Assembly (NCBI GenBank): GCA_013180565.1
Contig: QBUN01000335.1
Location: 1-9,329, forward strand
Direction: 5' to 3'
Length of the DNA stretch: 9,329 nt
From: Candidatus Methanophaga sp. GoMg3.2
GTDB lineage: Archaea > Halobacteriota > Syntropharchaeia > Alkanophagales > Methanospirareceae
Under the pieces are notes generated by a model. That model saw only the letters and a list, made by a program, of their open reading frames with translations, ran no database searches and was not told the origin of the DNA. This document shows positions 1 through 5,694 of this stretch, one piece after another. The number at the start of each line of letters is the position of its first letter. Within the stretch, counting starts at the first letter, position 1. The translations under genes and the position numbers were made by a program.

Positions 1-1040
1 GCCAGCCGTTACACTTACCTGTTCTTTCCAATCATGATAACCCGCAAGAGTGAGTGTTATTGTATAGTCGCCTGGAGAAACCGGAGTGATAGTATTTGGC
101 GTTTTTCCTTTAGTGCCTAAATATGGCTCTACATATATCGTTGCACCCGCGGGCGTAGAAGTGACACTGATAGACCCTATCGCTGGAGTCAAAGTTGCAT
201 GTACGTATGCAGTTTCGCCACCCTTTACTTGTACCTCTTTTGTACAATCTAGATATCCCGCAAGAGTGAGTTTTATTGTATAGTCGCCTGGAGGTACCGC
301 TGTATCTGTATGTGGCGTTTTTCCTATATAGCTATCACCTAAATACGACTTCACATATATCGCTGCACCGGACGGTGTAGAAGTGATTGTAGCAGACCCG
401 GAAATGGGAGTCAACGTTGCACTTACCTTTGCCGTTTTGCCAGCCGTTACACTTACCGTTTCTTTCCAATCTTGATAACCCCCAAGAGTGAGTTTTAGTG
501 TGTGGTCGCCGGGTTCTACATTGGGTATCGTGTAGGGTGTTATTCCGCTTATATGTACTCCATCTAATGATATACTTGCACCAGAGGGCATAGAAGTGAC
601 ACTGATAGACCCCGTTGCTTGACTCAAAGTTGCATGTACGTCTGTAGTACTGCCACCCGTTACCTGTACCTCTTTTGTCCAATCCTGATAGCCCGCAAGA
701 GTGAGTTTTATTGTATACTGGCCTGGAGAAACAGAAGTAATTGTATTTGGCGTTTGTCCTTTAGAGCTCCAGCCCAAATACGTATCCACATATATCTTTG
801 CACCAGATGGAGAAGAAGTGACTTTGATAGACCCTGTCGCTTGACTCAAAGTTGCATGTACGTTTGTAGTGCTGCCACCCTTTACTTGTGCACTTTGTGT
901 CCAATCTTGATAGCCCGCAAGAGTGAGTTTTATTGTATGGGGGCCGGGCATTAATGGTGCCGTGTGTGGTGTCTTTTCACCGATAGGTCTGCCATCTATT
1001 GCTATATCTGCACCAGATGGTGTAGAAGCGACAGAGAGAA
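1..1040 (-). repeat. Tandem PEGA-coding repeats, about 195-225 bp per unit
   Basis: Five successive copies encode the PEGA core. The phrase that translates to TLAGYxDW recurs near 40, 260, 475 (as TLGGYQDW), 690 and 910 on the minus strand. The copies diverge in the loop between the second strand and TPxT, where units 2, 4 and 5 carry an insert of the form Y/SYLG, so unit length varies. The array continues past base 1. Confidence 0.8.
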
Positions 1041-1533
1041 ACCCATCGATTGAGGGTCCTTCAGGTACTGTAGGTTGTGTCGGTGCTGCCAAAATAGAGA
1101 CCGTTGTTTGGCTCGTAGCATTAACATTCTTTGTCGTGTTTAGTGCAGCAGTTGCATCTCGTATAGTGAATCCGTCCAGCGTAATGTTATTCTGGTCTGT
1201 TATGTTGAACACGTGCATGTCTGTTCTATTTGACTGTACGATTGTAACAGCGGAGCCGTTAGCCGAACGTATCAGTATATTTGATCTGTTCACAACTACA
1301 TTTTCGGTGTATGTGCCATTGTGCACGATGATTGTATCGCCGGGGTTTGACATGTTTATTGCTGCCTGGATTGATTCGCCTTCACGGACCTGATAATCAG
1401 CCGCACTGGCTGACGCAACTGCGAACACTAGAATCATCATCATCAATGCCGCAGCTAAAGTGTCTTTCTTCCGTAAAGAAATCCGCGCTGAAGAAACTTT
1501 CTTTCTGTTTTCATCTATATCTTCCTTTTTCAT
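1..1533 (-). CDS. Secreted beta-helix/PEGA-repeat surface protein, 3' end beyond the window
   Basis: The frame is open for 511 codons from the ATG at 1533 to base 1 with no stop, so the C-terminus is missing. The start is set by GGAGGTG five bases upstream. Residues 1-23 are charged (MKKEDIDENRKK...), 24-44 are a hydrophobic signal or anchor segment ending ASASA, so export is likely. Residues about 46-135 (REGESIQAAI, NPGDTIIVHNGTY, NITLDGFTIRDA) match the start of pectate-lyase/NosD-type right-handed beta-helices, but only a few coils are present. A Thr/Asn-rich linker (136-160) leads to PEGA repeats at about 163-231, 234-308, 309-374, 378-448 and 453-511+, each with a TSxPSGAxIxxD strand, a TPxT turn, a PGxxTIKLTLAGYxDW core and a final HATL strand. 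PEGA domains are common in cell-surface proteins of archaea and bacteria; their ligand here is unknown. Many NxS/T sequons suggest N-glycosylation. Function is not assigned; a structural or adhesive surface role is an inference. Confidence 0.88.
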   Translation of the reverse strand, partial: MKKEDIDENRKKVSSARISLRKKDTLAAALMMMILVFAVASASAADYQVREGESIQAAINMSNPGDTIIVHNGTYTENVVVNRSNILIRSANGSAVTIVQSNRTDMHVFNITDQNNITLDGFTIRDATAALNTTKNVNATSQTTVSILAAPTQPTVPEGPSIDGFLSVASTPSGADIAIDGRPIGEKTPHTAPLMPGPHTIKLTLAGYQDWTQSAQVKGGSTTNVHATLSQATGSIKVTSSPSGAKIYVDTYLGWSSKGQTPNTITSVSPGQYTIKLTLAGYQDWTKEVQVTGGSTTDVHATLSQATGSISVTSMPSGASISLDGVHISGITPYTIPNVEPGDHTLKLTLGGYQDWKETVSVTAGKTAKVSATLTPISGSATITSTPSGAAIYVKSYLGDSYIGKTPHTDTAVPPGDYTIKLTLAGYLDCTKEVQVKGGETAYVHATLTPAIGSISVTSTPAGATIYVEPYLGTKGKTPNTITPVSPGDYTITLTLAGYHDWKEQVSVTAG

Positions 1534-1538
1534 TTTTT

Positions 1539-1545
1539 CACCTCC
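1539..1545 (-). promoter_or_regulatory. Strong Shine-Dalgarno site of the PEGA protein gene
   Basis: The minus strand reads GGAGGTG, then five A residues, then ATG. This close match to the 16S anti-SD fixes the start at 1533. Confidence 0.85.
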
Positions 1546-1580
1546 TAAATAACTTTATAATTCCAGATAGTTTCGTTTTA

Positions 1581-1600
1581 CATATAAATATTATTTATAC
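1581..1600 (-). promoter_or_regulatory. Probable TATA-box promoter of the PEGA protein gene
   Basis: The minus strand reads GTATAAATAATATTTATATG. With archaeal spacing (about 25 bases from TATA centre to start) transcription would begin near 1565-1572, giving a leader of roughly 35 bases that contains the SD site. A second A/T-rich element (TTATAAAG, near 1553-1560) is too close to the ATG to fit an SD-led transcript. Placement is inferred from spacing only. Confidence 0.5.
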
Positions 1601-1644
1601 CAACAATTTGTATACTTCCAGAACTATTGGTCATCCAGCCATAG

Positions 1645-1740
1645 CTAAAATTTGTGAAACTGCTCAAAAAAGCGATCCTCATCGAAATACATGATTGCAT
1701 TCTTCCGACACACCGCTATTCTAGCCGCTTTAATGCCCAC
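1645..1740 (-). pseudogene. Possible 31-codon coding remnant between the two surface-protein genes
   Basis: In this 325-bp gap a minus-strand frame can be read from GTG at 1740 to TAG at 1645. It gives a 31-residue peptide with GIKAARIAVCRKNA followed by YFDEDRFFEQFHKF. The frame is closed upstream by TAA and there is no SD site before the GTG. The mixture of a basic half and an acidic-aromatic tail looks protein-like, but I do not recognise a family. The plus strand over the same bases also reads a plausible tail (IGHPAIAKICETAQKSD), so coding on either strand is unproven. It could be a fragment of a lost gene or chance. Confidence 0.15.
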
Positions 1741-1789
1741 GTTCTGGTATTTTTAAAAGGCTGTTTCACACACATCGCCATAAAATCGT

Positions 1790-1817
1790 AAAAACAGTTA
1801 AAAATAAAAAAAAGAAT
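1790..1817 (-). terminator. T-tract terminator after the META-domain gene
   Basis: About 40-70 bases past the stop at 1859, the minus strand carries TTCTTTTTTTTATTTTTAAC followed by TGTTTTT. Archaeal RNA polymerase terminates on such U-rich stretches without needing a strong hairpin; none is evident here. Confidence 0.55.
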
Positions 1818-1858
1818 TGAGGACGATTGTTACCGCCTCATCTTCTTTAATCTTCTGC

Positions 1859-2908
1859 TTACACCTGGTATACTAGTGTCCTGTTGCCTTCGGTGCTGAG
1901 CCTGAGCTGGTTTTCCTCTATTGCACAGGTCGTTACGTTACCAAGCATTTCCAGGTACTGATATTCCTGCTGCATTACTTCTTCCGGCCCGCAATACATC
2001 TTTGTTGTGCCCTGAACCTTACTGATATTGAGCTCGTTGCCATCAACCGTATAGGCCCCAAAGTAGTTGTTACACCCTGCGTTACCGCTGATATTCCCGT
2101 CCTCAAAGTAGGCTGTTATTGTCGTATTTTGGATGGGCAATTGCACATCCTCTCCTGCTATGAACGAGGTAAGTGTCCATGTGTTCCCTTCCAGGTCGAA
2201 TTCCGGCGACTCCGTAGCATTGTACACCAGAGACACGTTGTCATCTGTGCTGAGCGTGAGCTGGTTTTCCTCTATTGTGCAGGTCGTTACGTTACCAAGC
2301 ATTTCCAGGTACTGGTATTCCTGCTGCATTACTTCTTCCGGCCCGCAATACATCTTTGTTGAGCCCTGAACTTTACTGATATTGATCTCGTTGCCATCAA
2401 CAGTATAGCCCCCAAAGTAGCCGTTACACCCTGCGTTACCGGTGATATTCCCGTCCTCAAAGTAGGCTGTTATTGTCGTGTTTACGAGTGGCGATTGCAC
2501 CTCCTCTCCTGTTATGAACGAGGTAAGTGTCCATGTGTTCCCTTCCAGGTCGAATTCCGGCGACTCCGTAGCATTGTACACCAGAGACACGTTGTCATCT
2601 GTGCTGAGTGTGAGCTGGTTTTCTTCAATTGCGTAGGTCGTTACGTTACCAAGCATTTCATGGTACTGGTATTCCTGCTGCATTACTTCTTCCGGCCCGC
2701 AATACATCTTTGTTGAGCCCTGAACTTTACTGATATTGAGCTCGTTGCCATCAACCGTATAGCCCCCAAAGTAGCCGTTACACCCTGCGTTACCGTTGAT
2801 GCTTCCGTTCTCAAAGTAGGCTGTTATTGTCGTGTTTACGCGTGGCAATTGCATATCATCTCCTTCCATGAACGAGGTGAGCGTCCATGTATTCCCTTCC
2901 AGACTGAA
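1859..2908 (-). repeat. Three tandem 354-bp repeats encoding the META domains
   Basis: The units are about 2908-2555, 2554-2201 and 2200-1859. A stretch of 96 bases is identical between 2159-2254 and 2513-2608, an offset of exactly 354 bases, with a mismatch at each end. Identity at this level, including silent positions, points to recent duplication or ongoing gene conversion. Confidence 0.9.
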
Positions 2909-3019
2909 GTTGGATGCCGGCAACTCTGTAGCAGAGCCAACAGACATCACCATAGCCATCAAAAAAGAGGCTATTACTATACCTAAAATCCCTCTCAATA
3001 CTTTATTTTTTCCCTTCAT
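1859..3019 (-). CDS. Secreted triple META-domain protein
   Basis: This is a 386-residue protein. Residues 1-30 form a signal peptide (KGKNKVLR, then a hydrophobic stretch ending SVGSA), so the mature protein is outside the membrane. The rest is three tandem META domains (HslJ-like), beginning at EGNTW at residues 41, 159 and 277, exactly 118 residues apart. Each has the family's EGNTWTLTSF opening, a GNAGCNxYFG motif and a MYCGPEEVMQQEYQY motif matching the C...MEQEY element of META proteins. Repeats 1 and 2 share 104 of 118 residues; 2 and 3 share 92 of 110. Cysteines recur at 80/107, 198/225/247 and 316/343/365; repeat 1 has Tyr129 in the third place. Each repeat has several NxS/T sequons. 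META domains are found in envelope and stress-related proteins, but their molecular role is not settled. The ATG at 3019 is supported by AGGAGG six bases upstream. Confidence 0.92.
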   Translation of the reverse strand: MKGKNKVLRGILGIVIASFLMAMVMSVGSATELPASNFSLEGNTWTLTSFMEGDDMQLPRVNTTITAYFENGSINGNAGCNGYFGGYTVDGNELNISKVQGSTKMYCGPEEVMQQEYQYHEMLGNVTTYAIEENQLTLSTDDNVSLVYNATESPEFDLEGNTWTLTSFITGEEVQSPLVNTTITAYFEDGNITGNAGCNGYFGGYTVDGNEINISKVQGSTKMYCGPEEVMQQEYQYLEMLGNVTTCTIEENQLTLSTDDNVSLVYNATESPEFDLEGNTWTLTSFIAGEDVQLPIQNTTITAYFEDGNISGNAGCNNYFGAYTVDGNELNISKVQGTTKMYCGPEEVMQQEYQYLEMLGNVTTCAIEENQLRLSTEGNRTLVYQV

Positions 3020-3025
3020 TTTTTT

Positions 3026-3031
3026 CCTCCT
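3026..3031 (-). promoter_or_regulatory. Shine-Dalgarno site of the META-domain gene
   Basis: The minus strand reads AGGAGG, six bases before the ATG at 3019. It fixes the start. Confidence 0.8.
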
Positions 3032-3037
3032 TTGTAT

Positions 3038-3052
3038 TATATATATATATAT
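3038..3052 (-). promoter_or_regulatory. Alternating A/T run, possible TATA element of the META gene
   Basis: A 15-base alternating AT tract lies 19-33 bases before the ATG. Used as the TATA box it would place the start of transcription at or next to the ATG, which conflicts with the strong SD site. The element TTTATAATG on the minus strand (about 3124-3133) is an alternative that would give a leader of about 80 bases including both palindromes below. Either is possible. Confidence 0.35.
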
Positions 3053-3057
3053 GGCCC

Positions 3058-3069
3058 GTACTTAAGTAC
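3058..3069. promoter_or_regulatory. Perfect 12-bp palindrome upstream of the META gene
   Basis: The sequence is GTACTTAAGTAC, fully self-complementary. It lies just upstream of the A/T run, a usual position for a dimeric regulator's operator. The binding protein is unknown. Confidence 0.4.
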
Positions 3070-3079
3070 CTGGCCTGCA

Positions 3080-3099
3080 CATAGGCACGAGTGCCTATG
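3080..3099. promoter_or_regulatory. Inverted repeat with 9-bp arms upstream of the META gene
   Basis: Arms CATAGGCAC and GTGCCTATG flank two central bases (GA). The two-base centre is too short for an RNA hairpin loop unless inner pairs open, so an operator for a dimeric protein is the likelier reading. It sits ten bases beyond the 12-bp palindrome. Confidence 0.45.
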
Positions 3100-3144
3100 A
3101 CTTAAACTATACTTTTGTCATAGCATTATAAAAGCTTTTTGATA

Positions 3145-3210
3145 TTAACTTGACTTTGTCAGATTAACCGCAGAGTTCACAGAGAGCGCAGAGTTATTGT
3201 TTTTTTTCAT
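3145..3210 (-). other. 21-codon ORF with gene-like SD and TATA signals
   Basis: ATG at 3210 reads MKKNNNSALSVNSAVNLTKS and one more Ser, then TAA at 3145. The minus strand upstream has GGAGGTG (3225-3231), 14 bases from the ATG and rather far, and TATAAAAG (3235-3242). The start region resembles that of the PEGA gene (GGAGGTGAAAAA...ATGAAAAA). It has no hydrophobic core, so it is not a complete signal peptide. It may be the surviving 5' end of a deleted gene, a small leader peptide, or chance. It covers the 9-bp repeat motif at 3169-3195. Confidence 0.2.
3169..3195. repeat. 9-base direct-repeat motif CGCAGAGTT
   Basis: Two exact copies of CGCAGAGTT (3169-3177 and 3187-3195) flank the related 9-mer CACAGAGAG, giving three 9-base units in a row. 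Similar CAGAG/CACAGAG strings occur as dispersed repeats in many prokaryotic genomes (from memory). Only this copy is in the window. Confidence 0.5.
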
Positions 3211-3245
3211 CTTTTCTTCTTTTTCACCTCCTTCTTTTATATCTT

Positions 3246-3273
3246 TAAGTTCGCACCTTTTACGGCGAACTTA
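3246..3273. promoter_or_regulatory. Inverted repeat with 9-bp arms in the 3.0-3.6 kb gap
   Basis: Arms TAAGTTCGC and GCGAACTTA are perfectly complementary around a 10-base centre. It lies directly upstream of the TATAAAAG and SD site of the 21-codon ORF. There is no T-tract on either side, so it is not an obvious terminator. It may be an operator or a small structured RNA element. Confidence 0.4.
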
Positions 3274-3318
3274 GTTATCTATGTGCGTGCCCCTATTTAA
3301 ACCTTTCGGTTTTTCGTG

Positions 3319-3530
3319 ATGTTTGAAAATACACTGGTTGATGAGTGTAATATTGGTCAATTGTATCACATATCGCCGAGAGCCTATTAGAACTGCAGTT
3401 CACCGCGGAGATTACAAAACGTGCTGAAATGACTGATTATGATATTTACGATGCGCGTGGACAAACTTCGTTCGTGTTTTTTCTTGAAAAACGCTTATCT
3501 ATTGCTATACCTAGTTCGATATTTGTATAG
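3319..3530 (+). pseudogene. Possible decayed coding sequence in the gap before the membrane-protein gene
   Basis: Two adjoining short frames look protein-like. ATG at 3319 gives 23 residues (MFENTLVDECNIGQLYHI...) ending at 3390. A second frame, shifted by -1 and open from 3351 to TAG at 3530, continues with AESLLELQFTAEITKRAEM and then TDYDIYDARGQTSFVFFLEK. Joined near 3375 they would make one peptide of about 70 residues. There is no SD site, and I recognise no family. This is either a frameshifted remnant or chance in an otherwise empty stretch. The rest of 3274-3606 shows nothing else I can support beyond a 7-bp inverted repeat (GCTATAC at 3504, GTATAGC at 3525). Confidence 0.18.
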
Positions 3531-3595
3531 CGAAAGTACTGAAACCATGTTAATAATATCCTTTTTCTCGCGAAAATCTGTGTAATCGTGTGGTT

Positions 3596-3602
3596 ATAAA
3601 AA
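3596..3602 (-). terminator. Short T-tract after the membrane-protein gene
   Basis: Five T residues on the minus strand begin five bases past the TAG at 3607 (CTCCTTTTTATAAC). It is a weak match to an archaeal U-rich terminator. Confidence 0.3.
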
Positions 3603-3606
3603 GGAG

Positions 3607-5610
3607 CTATACAAATACTCGCAATTCAAAAATATTGCATTTTCCCGACGGGTCTTCGTAAACCTTTTCAAGCTGTTCACAGTATTCAAACTTCTTGAGA
3701 CACGCCGGTGCGTTCTTTAGTTCTTCTTTTCCTACATACACGTAGCTCGCATCATATTTCCGCAGCACGGCAAGGGTATCGGAGATATTACCCTTGTAAG
3801 CTCGTTCTACATCATCATCTCGCTCCCAAAAATCATAACCATGACCATAAGCCCAATTCGTATATCCAAGCACCCGTAGTCTTCCGCCGATCATGGTCAC
3901 AGGTGTATGAATGGAGCTCCAGGTTAAGAATACCGATCGCTCTGGTGTGTTCTCTCGTATCCACAGTCCCGTCTCATATTCGCCTACGGAAGCGCAAGAA
4001 GAGCAGGTAGATAAATTCCAGGTCACAACTAATGCGGAAGTGAAAATAGAGAATACGAGCAAGAGCGTAATTGTGGCGGTGACTAATAGCTTACGAAGTC
4101 TTGTACTTTTACGGCTAAACGTAATATCGGCGAGGAAACAGCCTCCTGCTAGTGATATTGGGATCCAGGCATAGTGAAAGAACTTATACATGTCCCAAAC
4201 ATTTGGTGTAAACGAGCACAAATTAGGGATTGCTAGCATCATGAACATCCAGGAATAGACAAAGAAACCGTGAGGCTGCACGGATTTCTTGTACATACTG
4301 CCGATAGCGAGTAAAAAAGGCAACCCCAAATTTGCGAGATAAAACCAAAACGGTCCGTCTTTAACGAAATAGAAAGCCCAGGGCGGTTTCAAATCAATGA
4401 AACCGCTGCCATGACCGATCCCAGCAAACATTTGAATTACGTAGGGTGCGATAAGCGGCAGGAAGAATAGGATGAAATAGAGTTCATAATTGCGGTTGTT
4501 CTGTAAACGAGTGCCCAAAATCTTCTTTAAGTAAATCAGAGCGAAGAGAAGGAATACAGAAAGGCTTGCGACCATGTGAAAAGGGAACAACAGACCTGCT
4601 AACAAGCCGGCCAATGCTAGTTCTCGTTTACCGTCGCGCGTGCCTGTGCCCAAACATGATCGTGAACCGCGATATAAGAAATACGCCGAAGTAGTAAGCG
4701 TTGGCAGTCCCAGAAGCTGAGGGCGCTGCTGTAACAGATTATCAAAAATAGGTGGTAGTGTGAAGAACGTGCCATATTCATATGCATAATTTGTACTGTG
4801 TTCTAACTGCCCCGCGAATAGAGCGTAGAAGAAGAGCAAATAAGAAAAACCGCCACCTAACGTTCCGAGCAATACAGTATAAACGCCTGCTCGTTCATTC
4901 TTCAGATACGATGCGAAAACGTAGAGCGAGAGTGCGAATAGGAAAACAAAAAATGCGTTTGTAAATACGACTAAGCGTGGTAAGAACGCGCCAAACGCTT
5001 TTTCTAATATCGCAGTGTGAAAATCAACGAAGTAATGATACGTCATGTCAACGCCCGCGTAATAAGGCATCTGAGGTGGAAAGTTGCCGTTATTTATGCT
5101 TTCGATTATGCCATAGTGCATTGGCGTGTCTTGCCAGTTAGAACCGGTCAAAATGATGCGGCTATTATGCCAGACCCATACGGTTTTGCTGAGCACGAAA
5201 TACGCGAAGAGCGCAATTCCTGTACTTAACAACACGCCCTTTTGTGAGTAGTGCAAATGTAAAACACGCCTTTTGTGTTCCGGTTTAGTATTACGTAAGA
5301 GAAAGAGCAGCAGAAATGCAAATAAAATGGCAAATGCAATTAGAATCGTATGCTGCGAATAGCCAATAGCAAGAGAGAGGAAGTAAATAAGGTGTGTGGA
5401 AATCATCACGCTTAGAAGTAGGTACAACAACAATTTCTCTTGCATGTTCAGGGCTTTGAAGTAATACTCGACTATTATGTAGCCAGGGACGAAAAGAGTA
5501 AATATGAGTGCGGAAACGAGTGCTGCATAGGGCGAGAAGAAAGAGGCTATTAGCAACAGAAAAACAGGAAGAGCTATTTGTGCTATCTGCTTTAACTTTG
5601 AACTTATCAT
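3607..5610 (-). CDS. Polytopic membrane protein, GT-C glycosyltransferase-like
   Basis: This is a 667-residue protein with roughly 12-13 hydrophobic segments (about 11-28, 30-51, 59-82, 87-106, 126-143, 210-235, 243-265, 333-360, 375-395, 419-438, 447-465, 480-496, 507-530) and a soluble C-terminal part (531-667). The long loop after the fifth segment holds NWQDTPMHYG (Asp161, His165) and YYAGVDMTYHYFVDFH, where GT-C enzymes place their catalytic Asp and polyprenyl-sugar site. The tail (WIRENTPERSV, WERDDDVERAYKG, LRKYDASYVYVGKEEL) is typical of the archaeal/Chloroflexi GT-C-like families around DUF2298 and DUF2206. The first two segments (LFVPGYIIVEYYF) recall DUF1616-type N-termini. A role in moving sugars from a lipid carrier onto surface glycans or proteins is an inference. 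The ATG at 5610 has no clear SD site (AATACAAGATG). SepCysS ends 84 bases upstream on the same strand, so the two may be co-transcribed. Confidence 0.85.
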   Translation of the reverse strand: MISSKLKQIAQIALPVFLLLIASFFSPYAALVSALIFTLFVPGYIIVEYYFKALNMQEKLLLYLLLSVMISTHLIYFLSLAIGYSQHTILIAFAILFAFLLLFLLRNTKPEHKRRVLHLHYSQKGVLLSTGIALFAYFVLSKTVWVWHNSRIILTGSNWQDTPMHYGIIESINNGNFPPQMPYYAGVDMTYHYFVDFHTAILEKAFGAFLPRLVVFTNAFFVFLFALSLYVFASYLKNERAGVYTVLLGTLGGGFSYLLFFYALFAGQLEHSTNYAYEYGTFFTLPPIFDNLLQQRPQLLGLPTLTTSAYFLYRGSRSCLGTGTRDGKRELALAGLLAGLLFPFHMVASLSVFLLFALIYLKKILGTRLQNNRNYELYFILFFLPLIAPYVIQMFAGIGHGSGFIDLKPPWAFYFVKDGPFWFYLANLGLPFLLAIGSMYKKSVQPHGFFVYSWMFMMLAIPNLCSFTPNVWDMYKFFHYAWIPISLAGGCFLADITFSRKSTRLRKLLVTATITLLLVFSIFTSALVVTWNLSTCSSCASVGEYETGLWIRENTPERSVFLTWSSIHTPVTMIGGRLRVLGYTNWAYGHGYDFWERDDDVERAYKGNISDTLAVLRKYDASYVYVGKEELKNAPACLKKFEYCEQLEKVYEDPSGKCNIFELRVFV

Positions 5611-5670
5611 CTTGTATTGAGTATTCTTTTAAGAAGTTTGCAAAGCAAAAACGTTTATCTTGACACTGCC

Positions 5671-5676
5671 AAAAAA
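5671..5676 (-). terminator. T6 tract between the SepCysS and membrane-protein genes
   Basis: The minus strand carries TTTTTT about 20 bases past the SepCysS stop. It could partly terminate the transcript or merely be A/T-rich spacer. TTCTTAAAAGAATAC (5620-5634) could serve as a separate promoter for the downstream gene, but the spacing would make that transcript leaderless. Confidence 0.25.
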
Positions 5677-5694
5677 GCACATTTTTTAGGGCTA

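Noticed and set aside
1..1040. Regular repeats that might suggest a CRISPR array
   Set aside because: Units are about 200 bp, diverged, and in frame throughout; they are protein repeats, not short direct repeats with spacers.
86..1394. Plus-strand open frames across the left 1.4 kb
   Set aside because: They are antisense to the continuous minus-strand frame with signal peptide and recognisable PEGA repeats; their translations are low-complexity mirrors of it.
2129..3065. Plus-strand open frames recurring inside the META gene
   Set aside because: They repeat with the 354-bp unit only because the minus-strand gene repeats; no SD sites and no recognisable domains.
3504..3531. Inverted repeat GCTATAC...GTATAGC
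   Set aside because: A 7-bp A/T-rich match around a 14-base centre in non-coding DNA is close to what chance gives and has no T-tract or promoter context.
5291..5680. 129-codon minus-strand frame over the start of the membrane-protein gene
   Set aside because: It overlaps the GT-C-like gene in another frame, lacks an SD site, and its translation has no coherent membrane or domain pattern.
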